Assembly (NCBI GenBank): GCA_045128635.1
Contig: JBGVRS010000170.1
Location: 1-64,000 of the forward strand
Length of the DNA: 64,000 nucleotides
From: HGM12587 sp045128635
GTDB lineage: Bacteria; Bacillota; Clostridia; Lachnospirales; Lachnospiraceae
Direction of reading: 5' to 3'
Position numbers and translations under genes: made by a program. The notes under the pieces were generated by a model. That model made no database searches, had not been told where the DNA came from, and saw only the letters and a list, made by a program, of their open reading frames with translations. This document shows, piece after piece, positions 23,701 through 33,112 of this stretch. The stretch's first letter is position 1. The number at the start of each line of letters is the position of its first letter.

Positions 23701-24441
23701 ATGAGTCATTTTTTTATAACATCAGATCAGATTACGGGAAATGAACTGACAATTACAGGTGACGATGTCAATCATATGAAAAACGTACTTCGTATGAGAA
23801 GCGGAGAAGCATTTACTGCAGCAGATGAAAATGGAATGTTCTATCGCTGTGAGGTGGATGTGCTTGACAAACAGCAGGTAACTGCAAAAATTTTGTGGAA
23901 AGAAGAAGGTTCCAGTGAGCTTTCTTCAAAAATCTACCTTTTTCAGGGACTTCCAAAATCTGACAAGATGGAACTGATTATTCAAAAAGCAGTGGAGCTT
24001 GGTGCATATCAGATCATTCCGGTTGCTACAAAGCGTGCAATCGTGAAACTGGATGCGAAAAAAGAAGCTTCCAAGTTAAAGCGCTGGCAGGCAATCGCAG
24101 AAGGTGCCGCAAAACAGTCAGGCAGAATGCTGATTCCACAGATTTCTGAGGTAAAAACTTATGGTGAAGCACTGCAGATGGCGCAGCAGCTGGATATCAA
24201 TGTGATTCCATATGAATGCGCAAGAGGCATGGATGGAACCCGTGAGATCTTTGGAAATATCAAACCAGGTATGAGTGTGGGGATTTTTATTGGTCCGGAA
24301 GGCGGTTTTGAAGAATCAGAGGTTGAAAAGGCGGAATCACTGGGTGTGAAACCGGTGACTTTGGGCAAAAGAATTCTCCGTACAGAGACAGCCGGACTTA
24401 CGACGCTGTCGATTTTAATGTATCTGTTGGAGGAATCGTAA
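23701..24441 (+). CDS. rsmE: 16S rRNA m3U1498 methyltransferase
   Basis: SPOUT methyltransferase for N3 of U1498 in 16S rRNA. At 246 residues it has an N-terminal PUA-like RNA-binding domain (about 1-70, GDDVNHMKNVLRMRSGE) and a knotted C-terminal domain with IGPEGGFEESEVEKAE near 198 and LGKRILRTETAGLTTLSIL, both diagnostic. It lies directly after prmA. Confidence 0.96.
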   Translation: MSHFFITSDQITGNELTITGDDVNHMKNVLRMRSGEAFTAADENGMFYRCEVDVLDKQQVTAKILWKEEGSSELSSKIYLFQGLPKSDKMELIIQKAVELGAYQIIPVATKRAIVKLDAKKEASKLKRWQAIAEGAAKQSGRMLIPQISEVKTYGEALQMAQQLDINVIPYECARGMDGTREIFGNIKPGMSVGIFIGPEGGFEESEVEKAESLGVKPVTLGKRILRTETAGLTTLSILMYLLEES

Positions 24442-24469
24442 ACCGTATTTTGAGTAGAAGAGGAAGTAT

Positions 24470-25624
24470 ATGCAGGCATATTTAGATAATTCTGCGACAA
24501 CCGTGTGTGAACCGGGAGTGGTTGAAAAGGTAGTTCAGATGATGAGCGTCATTTATGGCAACCCGTCAGCAATGCACAATAAAGGTGTTGAAGCAGAAAA
24601 CTATATCAAAGAAGCAAAAGAAATCATTGCAAAGACAATGAAGGTGCAGGAAAAAGAGCTGATCTTTACATCTGGTGGAACAGAAAGCAATAACCTTGCA
24701 ATCATGGGATGCGCAGCAGCCAACCACCGTATGGGAAAGCACTTAATTACGACAAAAATCGAGCATCCATCCGTTGGCAATGTCATGAAACATATGGAAG
24801 AAGACGGATTTGAAGTCACTTATCTTCCGGTGGATGAAAACGGAATTGTAAAGCTGGACAAGTTAAAAGAAGCACTTCGTCCGGATACCATGCTGGTATC
24901 AGTGATGCATGTCAATAATGAAATTGGTGCAGTTCAGCCAATCGAAGAAATTGGAAAGCTTGTAAAAGCGAACAATAAAGCCACTTTATTTCATGTAGAT
25001 GCCATTCAGGGATATGGTAAATACCGCATTTATCCAAAGAAAATGGGAATTGATTTGTTATCTGTCAGTGGTCATAAGATTCATGGACCAAAAGGTGTTG
25101 GATTTTTATACTGCGATTCCAAGGTGAAAATCAAACCAATTATCTTCGGTGGCGGACAGCAGAAGGATCTGCGATCCGGGACAGAAAACGTACCTGGAAT
25201 TGTAGGACTTGCTGAGGCTGCAAAAGAAATCTATACAGATTTTGAAGATAAAATGAAACATTTATATGAAATCAAAGAGTATTTCGTAGAAAAAGTAACA
25301 GAGCTTGAGGGTACGAAAATCAACGGATTGACCGGAAAAGAATCAGCGCCTCATGTGGTAAGCGTCAGCTTTCCGGGAATTCGAAGCGAAGTATTGCTAC
25401 ATTCCTTAGAAGATAAAGAAATTTATGCTTCCGCAGGAAGTGCTTGTTCCTCCAATAAGCCGGCGGTGAGTGCGACTTTGAAAGCAATCAATGCACCAAA
25501 GGAACACTTAGACAGCACACTGAGGTTTAGCTTTAGTGTTCATACCACAAAAGAAGAGATAGATTATTGTATCGAAGTATTGAAGGGATTACTTCCAATG
25601 CTTCGTCGTTATGCAAGACATTAG
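24470..25624 (+). CDS. Cysteine desulfurase (NifS/IscS family)
   Basis: PLP enzyme releasing sulfur from cysteine as an enzyme persulfide. 384 residues, full length. The start YLDNSATT, the PLP-lysine region SVSGHKIHGPKG (about 198-209) and the active-site loop cysteine in YASAGSACSS near 322 are all present. It stands 16 bases before thiI, so it most likely supplies sulfur to ThiI for s4U8 in tRNA, like the NifZ-ThiI pair of Bacillus. It may also serve Fe-S assembly. Confidence 0.94.
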   Translation: MQAYLDNSATTVCEPGVVEKVVQMMSVIYGNPSAMHNKGVEAENYIKEAKEIIAKTMKVQEKELIFTSGGTESNNLAIMGCAAANHRMGKHLITTKIEHPSVGNVMKHMEEDGFEVTYLPVDENGIVKLDKLKEALRPDTMLVSVMHVNNEIGAVQPIEEIGKLVKANNKATLFHVDAIQGYGKYRIYPKKMGIDLLSVSGHKIHGPKGVGFLYCDSKVKIKPIIFGGGQQKDLRSGTENVPGIVGLAEAAKEIYTDFEDKMKHLYEIKEYFVEKVTELEGTKINGLTGKESAPHVVSVSFPGIRSEVLLHSLEDKEIYASAGSACSSNKPAVSATLKAINAPKEHLDSTLRFSFSVHTTKEEIDYCIEVLKGLLPMLRRYARH

Positions 25625-25640
25625 AAGAGGATAGAGATTT

Positions 25641-26834
25641 ATGGAAAAGACAATATTTAGAGCATTTTTGATCAAATACGCTGAAATTGCCATTAAAGGT
25701 AAAAACCGTTATATGTTCGAAGATGCACTGGTTGAAAGCATGAGAAAAGCCCTGACAGAAGTAGAGGGTGAATTCGAAGTAACAAAAGAAATGGGTCGTA
25801 TCTATGTATTCGTAAAATCTGAATACTATGATTATGAGGAAACGATTGCAGCATTAAAACGTGTATTTGGTATTGTGGGAATCTGTCCGGTTGTTATCGT
25901 AGAAGATACAGATTTTGAAAATGTATCTGCACAGGTACTTAAATACATTGATGATGTATATCCTGACAAAAACAAAACATTTAAAGTGAATGCACGTCGT
26001 GCAAATAAAGGATATCCTCTGGATTCTGTAGAAATCAACCTGGAAATGGGTGGAAGAATTTTAGATGCTTATCCTGAAATGAAAGTAGATGTACATCATC
26101 CGGATATCAATCTTGTCATTGAAGTACGTAAACATGTGTACATTTATTCTGAAATCATTCCGGGACCAGGCGGCATGCCAATTGGAACAAACGGAAGAGC
26201 AATGCTTCTTTTATCCGGCGGTATCGACAGCCCGGTAGCAGGATGGATGATCGCAAAACGTGGTGTTCGTCTGGATGCAACCTATTTCCATGCACCGCCA
26301 TACACAAGTGAGCGTGCAAAACAGAAGGTTGTAGATTTGGCAAAGAAAGTTGCGAAATATACAGGCCCGATTCGTTTGAACATTGTAAACTTTACAGATA
26401 TTCAGCTCTACATTTATGACCAGTGTCCACATGAAGAATTAACAATCATCATGCGCCGTTATATGATGAGAATCGCAGAAGATCTTGCAAACAAAAACGG
26501 CAGTATGGCACTTATTACAGGGGAAAGTATTGGTCAGGTAGCAAGCCAGACAGTGCAGAGCCTTGCAGCAACCAATGAAGTTTGTACAATGCCTGTATTT
26601 CGTCCGTTGATTGGATTTGATAAAGAAGATATTGTAACGATTGCAAAAAATATCGATACTTATGAAACTTCTATTTTACCATACGAAGACTGTTGTACAA
26701 TTTTCGTGGCAAAACATCCGGTAACAAAACCGAATATCAACATTATCAAACGTTCCGAAACAAAACTGGAAGAAAAAATTGCAGAGCTTTACAAAGAAGC
26801 GATGGAAAGCGTAGAGACAATTCTCGTAGAATAG
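25641..26834 (+). CDS. thiI: tRNA 4-thiouridine synthetase
   Basis: Adenylates U8 of tRNA and inserts sulfur to give s4U. 397 residues: N-terminal ferredoxin-like and THUMP domains (about 5-170), then the PP-loop ATPase with LLSGGIDSPVAGW (about 192-204) and CPHEELTIIMRRYM. It lacks the C-terminal rhodanese domain of the E. coli protein, as in Bacillus, and so depends on the partner desulfurase directly upstream. It ends before a perfect terminator at 26857. Confidence 0.96.
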   Translation: MEKTIFRAFLIKYAEIAIKGKNRYMFEDALVESMRKALTEVEGEFEVTKEMGRIYVFVKSEYYDYEETIAALKRVFGIVGICPVVIVEDTDFENVSAQVLKYIDDVYPDKNKTFKVNARRANKGYPLDSVEINLEMGGRILDAYPEMKVDVHHPDINLVIEVRKHVYIYSEIIPGPGGMPIGTNGRAMLLLSGGIDSPVAGWMIAKRGVRLDATYFHAPPYTSERAKQKVVDLAKKVAKYTGPIRLNIVNFTDIQLYIYDQCPHEELTIIMRRYMMRIAEDLANKNGSMALITGESIGQVASQTVQSLAATNEVCTMPVFRPLIGFDKEDIVTIAKNIDTYETSILPYEDCCTIFVAKHPVTKPNINIIKRSETKLEEKIAELYKEAMESVETILVE

Positions 26835-26856
26835 CAGATAGAGATCAGACATAAGA

Positions 26857-26889
26857 AAATGCGAGAAATACTTGGTATTTCTCGCATTT
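26857..26889. terminator. Bidirectional intrinsic terminator
   Basis: Perfect 15-bp stem AAATGCGAGAAATAC / GTATTTCTCGCATTT with a TTG loop, between convergent thiI and the HPr-like gene. Confidence 0.9.
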
Positions 26890-26912
26890 ATAATTCACAT
26901 GTTTACCTGAAA

Positions 26913-27152
26913 CTATTCGATTACGTATGGTTTGATAGCTTCCAGGATTGCATTCATGTTTTCATCTGCATGAATGTTTAAGTTGATTGGCTTGGATAAA
27001 TCTAAACTGAAGATACCCATAATAGATTTTGCGTCAATCACGTATCTACCGGAAACTAAATCAAAATCGTTGTCAAATTTAGAAATTTCGTTTACAAAAG
27101 ATTTTACTTTATCGATAGAATTTAAAGAAATTTGAACAGTTTTCATTTTCAT
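26913..27152 (-). CDS. HPr-like protein lacking the phosphorylatable histidine
   Basis: 79 residues with the HPr fold pattern. The second half matches HPr well, including the Ser46 region AKSIMGIFSLDLSK. The segment that should carry the active site (GIHARPA in Bacillus HPr) reads NSIDKVKSF, with no histidine or arginine. It therefore cannot accept phosphate from PEP like HPr; a regulatory role like Crh or a diverged one is possible. The start at 27152 follows AGGAGG by 6 bases; the longer frame from 27185 has no ribosome site. It is a monocistronic gene. Confidence 0.8.
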   Translation of the reverse strand: MKMKTVQISLNSIDKVKSFVNEISKFDNDFDLVSGRYVIDAKSIMGIFSLDLSKPINLNIHADENMNAILEAIKPYVIE

Positions 27153-27245
27153 AGTTTGCCTCCTAAATGAGATGAGATTATACACATCTATATTAACATA
27201 ATGAGGTCAAAAGTCAATAATGAAACTGGCGGAGGATGGAAAAAT

Positions 27246-28550
27246 ATGGCAAAAAGAGTGGCGTTACACAACCTTGGTTGTAAGGTCAATGCTTATGAAA
27301 CAGAAAGTATGCAGCAGATGCTGGAGGCGGCGGGATATGAAATCGTACCGTTTGCGCCGGGGGCTGATATTTATATAATTAACACTTGCAGTGTGACAAA
27401 TATTGCAGACAGAAAATCAAGACAGATGCTTCACAAAGCAAAAAAAATGAATCAGGAAGCCATTGTAGTGGCAGCGGGATGTTATGTGGAAAGTGAAAAG
27501 CACAGTGGCGGAAAAGTAGATGATGCTATTGATATCGTTATCGGAAACAACTGCAAGAAAGATCTGATTGAGATTTTGGAAGCTTATGAAGAAGGTAAAC
27601 GTTCAGAAGTGGTCATTGATATTAATCATACGAAAGAATATGAAGAACTGAATCTGAATAAAACCGCAGAACATACAAGAGCGTATGTAAAAGTGCAGGA
27701 TGGATGTAATCAGTTTTGCAGCTACTGCATCATTCCTTATACAAGGGGAAGGGTCAGAAGCCGTAAGTCTCAGGATGTATATGATGAAGTAGTTCGTCTT
27801 GCAAAGGCCGGTTATCATGAAGTGGTACTGACAGGAATCCATTTGGGTTCCTATGGCGTGGATCTGGAAGAAGAAACGCTGTTATCACTGATTGAAAAGA
27901 TTCATGACATTGACGGAATTGAGAGAATCCGACTGGGCTCCTTGGAACCTCGTGTGATGACAGAGGAATTTGTAGAGAGAATTGCAGGACTTTCAAAGGT
28001 GTGCCCGCATTTCCACTTATCTTTGCAGAGTGGATGTGACGAAACACTGAAACGAATGAATAGAAAATATTCGGCAGAAGAATACTATGAAGTATGTAAA
28101 CGACTTCGAAGACATTATGAGAACCCTGCCCTTACCACAGATGTAATCGTAGGATTTGCAGGTGAAACAGAAGAAGAGTTTGCGCAGTGCAAAGCGTTTT
28201 TGGAAAAAATTGAATTTTTTGAAACACATATTTTCAAGTTTTCTATCAGAAAAGGTACCAGAGCAGCAAAAATGGAAAATCAGGTACCGGATCAGATCAA
28301 AACAAAACGCAGCAATGAACTGCTTGCATTGAATGAGAAAAATTCGGTAAAATATTTACAGGAGCATTTTGGAAAAGACCTGGAGGTTTTGATGGAAGAA
28401 GAGATGCTCATTGATGGAGAAAAATATTTTGTAGGTCATACGAAGGAATACATCCGTGTGGCAGTAAAGACAGAAGAAGATTTCACAAATCGTTTTGTGA
28501 CAGTGAAAGCAAATAAGATATTAAAGGATCTGATTTTGCTTGGAGAATAG
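27246..28550 (+). CDS. mtaB: tRNA t6A37 methylthiotransferase
   Basis: Radical-SAM enzyme converting t6A37 to ms2t6A37 in ANN-decoding tRNAs. 434 residues: N-terminal UPF0004 domain with three cysteines (LGCKVNAYETE, NTCSVT, AAGCYVES), radical-SAM domain with CNQFCSYC near 154-161, and a C-terminal TRAM-like domain (DLEVLMEEEMLIDGEKYFVGH). ALHNLGCKVNAYETE marks the MtaB branch and not MiaB. The start is set at 27246, after GGAGGATGG; the frame from 27201 lacks a site. Confidence 0.93.
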   Translation: MAKRVALHNLGCKVNAYETESMQQMLEAAGYEIVPFAPGADIYIINTCSVTNIADRKSRQMLHKAKKMNQEAIVVAAGCYVESEKHSGGKVDDAIDIVIGNNCKKDLIEILEAYEEGKRSEVVIDINHTKEYEELNLNKTAEHTRAYVKVQDGCNQFCSYCIIPYTRGRVRSRKSQDVYDEVVRLAKAGYHEVVLTGIHLGSYGVDLEEETLLSLIEKIHDIDGIERIRLGSLEPRVMTEEFVERIAGLSKVCPHFHLSLQSGCDETLKRMNRKYSAEEYYEVCKRLRRHYENPALTTDVIVGFAGETEEEFAQCKAFLEKIEFFETHIFKFSIRKGTRAAKMENQVPDQIKTKRSNELLALNEKNSVKYLQEHFGKDLEVLMEEEMLIDGEKYFVGHTKEYIRVAVKTEEDFTNRFVTVKANKILKDLILLGE

Positions 28551-28565
28551 TGAAAGGTTGATGTT

Positions 28566-29924
28566 ATGGAACAGAATCAGCAGTTTCAGAAGATGACACA
28601 GACTCCTGTGGGAAAATTGATTGCAACATTATCGATACCGACAATTATCAGTATGCTGGTAACCTCCGTTTATAATATGGCGGATACATTTTTTGTATCT
28701 AAGTTGGGAACCAGTGCCTCCGGCGCTGTAGGGATTGTATTTTCGGTGATGGCAATTATCCAGGCTATTGGATTTACCTTTGGGATGGGCAGCGGAAGCT
28801 GGATTTCCAGACTTTTAGGTGCTAAGGAAGAAGAAAAGGCAAAAGAGGTTGCCGCCACAGGATTTTACAGTGCGATTTTTCTTTGTACGCTTATGAGTAT
28901 TATCGGTGAATGGAAAATAGATGACCTGATGAGAATCCTAGGCGCATCTGAGACGATTCTGCCATATGCAAGAGACTACGCCAGATATATTTTACTTGCA
29001 GCACCGATCATGGCATCCTCTTTTGTGCTGAATAATATTCTTCGTTCCGAAGGTCATGCAAAATTTGCTATGATTGGAATCACCACAGGCGGTATTTTAA
29101 ATATTGTTTTAGATCCGATATTTATATTTACCTTCAATATGGGAATCAGCGGTGCGGCACTGGCGACGGCACTTAGCCAGTTGATCAGTTTTTTGATTCT
29201 GCTGTCATATTTTGTAATGCATAAGACTACTACAAGACTGGGGATTCATAGGCTGTCGAAAAATCCGGGAACCTATTATCAGATTATAAAAAATGGTCTG
29301 CCATCTTTCTCAAGACAGGGACTTGCAAGTATTGCTTCTATATTATTAAATAAGCAGGCGATTATTTATGGAGATGCAGCAGTTGCTGCAATGGCAATCG
29401 TAACAAAAATCTTTATGATGATCTTCTCAGTCATGATTGGATTTGGCCAGGGGTATCAGCCGGTTGTTGGATTTAACTTTGGAGCAGGTATTATGGACCG
29501 TGTAAAAAAGGCAATGAAATTTACACTGAAAGTTGGAATCATTGGGATGAGCAGCGCGGCTGTAATTTTATTCTTTGCAGCACCACTGTTGATGGAATTA
29601 TTTATATCAGATGATCCGGCGGTTCTAGAAATCGGAACCATGGCACTTCGTGCCCAGGCGATTAGTATGCCGCTCATTCCAATTGGTACAGTAGCCAATA
29701 TGACCTTTCAATCTATTGGAAAATCGTGGAAGGCAACCATCATGTCGTCCATGAGACAGGGAATCTTTTTTATCCCATTGATTTTTATACTTCCGGCAAT
29801 CTTTGGACTGTGGGGAGTTACTATGACACAGGCAGCATCTGATGTGCTGACAGCACTTGCATGTACACCATTTTTATACAGTTTTTATAAAAATCTTACA
29901 GAGGAAACAAAGACTGCGGCTTAG
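28566..29924 (+). CDS. MATE-family efflux transporter
   Basis: Cation-coupled multidrug/metabolite exporter in the membrane, 452 residues with about 12 membrane helices in two MatE repeats. Typical are TPVGKLIATLSIPTIISML at the N-terminus, NMADTFFVSKLGTSA, and ILRSEGHAKFAMIG in the first half. The substrate cannot be inferred. It starts 15 bases after mtaB and may be co-transcribed with it. Confidence 0.92.
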   Translation: MEQNQQFQKMTQTPVGKLIATLSIPTIISMLVTSVYNMADTFFVSKLGTSASGAVGIVFSVMAIIQAIGFTFGMGSGSWISRLLGAKEEEKAKEVAATGFYSAIFLCTLMSIIGEWKIDDLMRILGASETILPYARDYARYILLAAPIMASSFVLNNILRSEGHAKFAMIGITTGGILNIVLDPIFIFTFNMGISGAALATALSQLISFLILLSYFVMHKTTTRLGIHRLSKNPGTYYQIIKNGLPSFSRQGLASIASILLNKQAIIYGDAAVAAMAIVTKIFMMIFSVMIGFGQGYQPVVGFNFGAGIMDRVKKAMKFTLKVGIIGMSSAAVILFFAAPLLMELFISDDPAVLEIGTMALRAQAISMPLIPIGTVANMTFQSIGKSWKATIMSSMRQGIFFIPLIFILPAIFGLWGVTMTQAASDVLTALACTPFLYSFYKNLTEETKTAA

Positions 29925-29930
29925 AAAAGC

Positions 29931-29959
29931 TTGTCTTTTATGTAAAGCTGTATTATAGT
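29931..29959 (+). promoter_or_regulatory. Sigma-A promoter of the ireB-ruvX operon
   Basis: TTGTCT (29931-29936), 17-base spacer, TATAGT (29954-29959). The leader of about 60 bases holds a small TCCCC/GGGGA hairpin near 29990. Confidence 0.65.
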
Positions 29960-30025
29960 AAAGATAATTATTTATTATGCGGAAGAATCCCCTTTGGGGA
30001 GCAGTTCGCGACGGGGGCGGATGAA

Positions 30026-30286
30026 ATGAGTACACTTCATAACACACAATGCTTTAAGGTGACAGCTGAACAGGAATTACAGGTAGGAGATATCTTAAAG
30101 ACAGTTTATCAGGCAATGACAGAAAAAGGCTACAATCCGGTAAACCAGATTGTTGGTTATATTATGTCAGGAGATCCTACTTACATCACAAGCCATAAAG
30201 GTGCAAGAAGTATGATTTCCAAAGTGGAACGTGATGAACTGGTAGAAGAACTTTTAAAGGTTTATATCGAAACATTAGAAAAATAG
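30026..30286 (+). CDS. ireB: IreB family regulatory protein (YrzL/UPF0297)
   Basis: 86 residues, full length. Small helical dimer known in Enterococcus as a substrate of the PASTA kinase IreK that controls cephalosporin resistance. The family signatures NPVNQIVGYIMSGDPTYITSH and ARSMISKVERDELVEELL(K) are clear. It heads the conserved block yrzL-yrrK-yrzB with ruvX and the DUF1292 gene. No PASTA kinase lies in this window. Confidence 0.95.
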   Translation: MSTLHNTQCFKVTAEQELQVGDILKTVYQAMTEKGYNPVNQIVGYIMSGDPTYITSHKGARSMISKVERDELVEELLKVYIETLEK

Positions 30287-30301
30287 ACTTAGGAGATTTG
30301 T

Positions 30302-30730
30302 ATGAGAATTATGGGCTTAGACTACGGCTCTAAAACCGTAGGCGTAGCCATTAGCGATCCTTTAGGCATTACTGCTCAGGGAATCGAAATCATCAGACGT
30401 GAGAAAGAAACAAAATTACGGCAGACCTTAGCACGTATTGAAGCTTTGATTAAAGAATATCAGGTGGAATCTATCGTGCTCGGTTTTCCCAAAAATATGA
30501 ACAATACTATCGGAGACAGGGCTGAGAAATCGCTTGCATTTAAAGAAATGTTGGAAAAGCGGACAGGTCTGGATGTTGTCATGTGGGATGAGCGATTAAC
30601 TACGGTGGAAGCGAACCGTACGCTAATGGAAGGAAAAGTTAGAAGAGAAGACAGAAGTAAATATGTGGACATGCTGGCAGCTGTTTACATTTTACAGGGT
30701 TATTTGGATTCAAGGAGTTTTAAATTATAA
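30302..30730 (+). CDS. ruvX: Putative pre-16S rRNA nuclease / Holliday junction resolvase-like RuvX
   Basis: 142 residues, YqgF family with an RNase H-like fold. Acidic active-site positions appear in MGLDYGSKTVGVAISDPLG (Asp near 7), VLGFPKNMNN and the C-terminal DMLAAVYILQGYL. In E. coli the homologue processes the 5' end of 16S rRNA. It overlaps the start of the next gene by one base (TAATG). Confidence 0.95.
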   Translation: MRIMGLDYGSKTVGVAISDPLGITAQGIEIIRREKETKLRQTLARIEALIKEYQVESIVLGFPKNMNNTIGDRAEKSLAFKEMLEKRTGLDVVMWDERLTTVEANRTLMEGKVRREDRSKYVDMLAAVYILQGYLDSRSFKL

Positions 30731-30987
30731 TGGATAAAATCACATTTATTTCTGAAAATGAAGAAGCAGTAGAATTTTATGTTTTGGAAGAAACCCGTAT
30801 CGGTGGGGTTGATTATATATTAGTTACAGATTCTGAAGAAGGAGATGCAGAATGCCTGATCTTAAAGGATTTGTCCGGAGCTGAGGATGCAGAAGCAGTT
30901 TATACGATTGTAGAGGACGAAAATGAACTTGACAGTGTATTCGGTGTTTTTGAACAGATGCTGGAAGATGTAGACATCGAACGGTAA
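30730..30987 (+). CDS. DUF1292 protein (YrzB-like)
   Basis: 85 residues, very acidic, predicted all-beta: FYVLEETRIGGVDYILVTD is the DUF1292 core. Function unknown. It is a constant neighbour of ireB and ruvX in Firmicutes and here overlaps ruvX by one base. Confidence 0.9.
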   Translation: MDKITFISENEEAVEFYVLEETRIGGVDYILVTDSEEGDAECLILKDLSGAEDAEAVYTIVEDENELDSVFGVFEQMLEDVDIER

Positions 30988-31050
30988 TCTTTAGGCAGTT
31001 TATGCCTTTTTACACGAGCGGAAAAATATAACGAAACTAGGAGGTTACAT

Positions 31051-32715
31051 TTGAATAACGTTAACAATTCAAAATTACGAATCATTCCTCTTGGCGGATT
31101 GGAAGCAATTGGAATGAATATTACTGCCTTCGAATTCGAGGACAGTATTGTTGTCGTGGATTGCGGACTCTCTTTCCCAACAGAAGATATGTTGGGAATT
31201 GATCTTGTAATCCCTGATGTCACTTATTTGAAAGGAAATATTGATAAAGTCAAAGGGTTCGTATTTACACATGGTCATGAAGACCATATTGGAGCAATCC
31301 CATATGTGTTTAAAGATATCAATGCTCCAATTTATGCGACAAAGCTTACCATGGGTCTCATTGACAGTAAGTTGAAAGAACATGGAATGACTAAAACAAT
31401 CAAGAGAAAAGTCGTAAAACATGGTCAGTCTATTAATCTTGGACAGTTTAGAATCGAATTTATTAAGACAAACCACAGTATCGAGGATGCATGTGCACTG
31501 GCAATTTATTCTCCTGCAGGAATTGTTGTTCACACGGGAGACTTTAAAGTAGACTATACACCGGTATTTGGCGGTGCGATTGATTTACAGAGATTTGGCG
31601 AAATTGGTAAAAAAGGTGTTCTTGCATTAATGTCCGACAGTACAAATGCAGAACGTGAAGGATTTACACATTCTGAGAAAAAAGTTGGAAAACGTTTTGA
31701 TGCAATTTTTTCTGAACATCCAAATCAGCGAATTATTGTTGCAACTTTTGCCTCTAATGTAGACCGTGTACAGCAGGTAATTAACTCTGCGTATAAGAGT
31801 GGAAGAAAAGTAGTGGTAGAAGGACGCAGCATGGTCAATACCATTACAATCGCTCAGGAATTAGGCTATATTTCCATTCCTGAAAATACTTTGATTGATA
31901 TTGAACAGTTAAAGAACTATCCGGATGAGAAGACAGTTTTAATTACAACAGGAAGTCAGGGAGAAGCTATGGCGGCTCTTTCCAGAATGGCATCCGGAAC
32001 CCACCGTAAGGTACACATTATGCCGGGAGATGTAGTTGTTATTTCGGCAACTCCAATTCCTGGAAATGAAAAAGCAGTATCCAAGGTAATTAATGAATTA
32101 TCAATTCGTGGAGCGGAAGTTGTGCGTCATGATACCCACGTATCAGGACATGCCTGTCAGGAAGAATTAAAATTAATTTATTCTCTGGTACGTCCGAAAT
32201 ATGCGATTCCGGTACATGGTGAATACAGACATCTGCAGGCAAATGCAAGAATTGCAGAAGACCTTGGTATTGAAAAGGATAACATTTTCATCATGGCATC
32301 CGGTGATGTATTAGAGCTGGATGAAAATGAAGCAAAAGTAGTAGACCATGTGCAGAATGGTGCAATCTATGTAGATGGTCTCGGTGTTGGCGATGTTGGA
32401 AATATCGTAATCAGGGACAGACAGCATTTGTCAGAAGATGGTATTTTAATTGTTGTACTGACACTGGAAAAATACAGCAATCAGATTCTTGCGGGACCGG
32501 ATATCGTATCCCGAGGATTTGTATATGTAAGAGAATCAGAATCCCTCATCGAAGAAGCTAAGATGGTGGTGGAAGAAGCACTGGAAGGATGCCTGTCAAG
32601 AGGTATCTCTGACTGGGGAAAATTAAAGAATGTTGTGAAAGATTCTTTAAATGAATATCTCTGGAAGAAGACAAAGAGAAGTCCGATGATCCTGCCAATT
32701 ATTATGGAAGTATAG
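31051..32715 (+). CDS. rnj: Ribonuclease J
   Basis: Metallo-beta-lactamase/beta-CASP endo- and 5' exoribonuclease for mRNA decay and rRNA maturation. 554 residues, normal. The zinc motif HGHEDHIGAIP (about 75-85) and further metal ligands (HTGDFKVD near 165) are present; TTGSQGE and VHGEYRHLQANA mark the beta-CASP and C-terminal parts. It begins with TTG 10 bases after AGGAGG; no ATG fits. It sits inside the ireB-trhP block. I cannot tell J1 from J2. Confidence 0.95.
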   Translation: MNNVNNSKLRIIPLGGLEAIGMNITAFEFEDSIVVVDCGLSFPTEDMLGIDLVIPDVTYLKGNIDKVKGFVFTHGHEDHIGAIPYVFKDINAPIYATKLTMGLIDSKLKEHGMTKTIKRKVVKHGQSINLGQFRIEFIKTNHSIEDACALAIYSPAGIVVHTGDFKVDYTPVFGGAIDLQRFGEIGKKGVLALMSDSTNAEREGFTHSEKKVGKRFDAIFSEHPNQRIIVATFASNVDRVQQVINSAYKSGRKVVVEGRSMVNTITIAQELGYISIPENTLIDIEQLKNYPDEKTVLITTGSQGEAMAALSRMASGTHRKVHIMPGDVVVISATPIPGNEKAVSKVINELSIRGAEVVRHDTHVSGHACQEELKLIYSLVRPKYAIPVHGEYRHLQANARIAEDLGIEKDNIFIMASGDVLELDENEAKVVDHVQNGAIYVDGLGVGDVGNIVIRDRQHLSEDGILIVVLTLEKYSNQILAGPDIVSRGFVYVRESESLIEEAKMVVEEALEGCLSRGISDWGKLKNVVKDSLNEYLWKKTKRSPMILPIIMEV

Positions 32716-32737
32716 GAAGACTTTAAGGAGGAAGAAA

Positions 32738-33112
32738 ATGACAACACAAAAGGCAGTTATGAGAGTAGCATCAATTTGTTTAAAAGTGATTATATTCATT
32801 GTAATTGTTCTGGGAATTGTCTCTTTAGGACAGACCACTTATCGCTATACTCATGCGGTCTTTAGTGATGAAGCCATTGAAGAAGAACCGGGCAGAAGTG
32901 TAACGATTAAGATCAATGAAGATGTCAGTACAAAGAAGCTGGCAGAGGTTTTGGAAGAAAACGGACTGATAGAAGATGCAAAAGTTTTTAAATTTCAGAT
33001 GAAAATGGCAGATTTTGAAGGTCCTGTAAAAGCCGGAACTTATGAGTTGAACACTTCCATGAGCCCAAGTGAAATGTTTAAGATCTTGTCATCAAACGGG
33101 GATAAAACATGA
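32738..33112 (+). CDS. MltG/YceG-like membrane protein lacking the catalytic domain
   Basis: 124 residues with one N-terminal membrane helix (about 14-35) and an extracellular domain like the LysM-type N-terminal subdomain of MltG (DVSTKKLAEVLEENGLIEDA, then VKAGTYELNTSMSPSEMFKIL). The catalytic YceG domain with its essential Glu is absent: the protein ends where that domain would begin. The frame is clean and overlaps trmR by 4 bases, so this looks like a stable short form and not a fresh break. In Bacillus the same slot is held by yrrL, a full MltG homologue. Confidence 0.85.
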   Translation: MTTQKAVMRVASICLKVIIFIVIVLGIVSLGQTTYRYTHAVFSDEAIEEEPGRSVTIKINEDVSTKKLAEVLEENGLIEDAKVFKFQMKMADFEGPVKAGTYELNTSMSPSEMFKILSSNGDKT

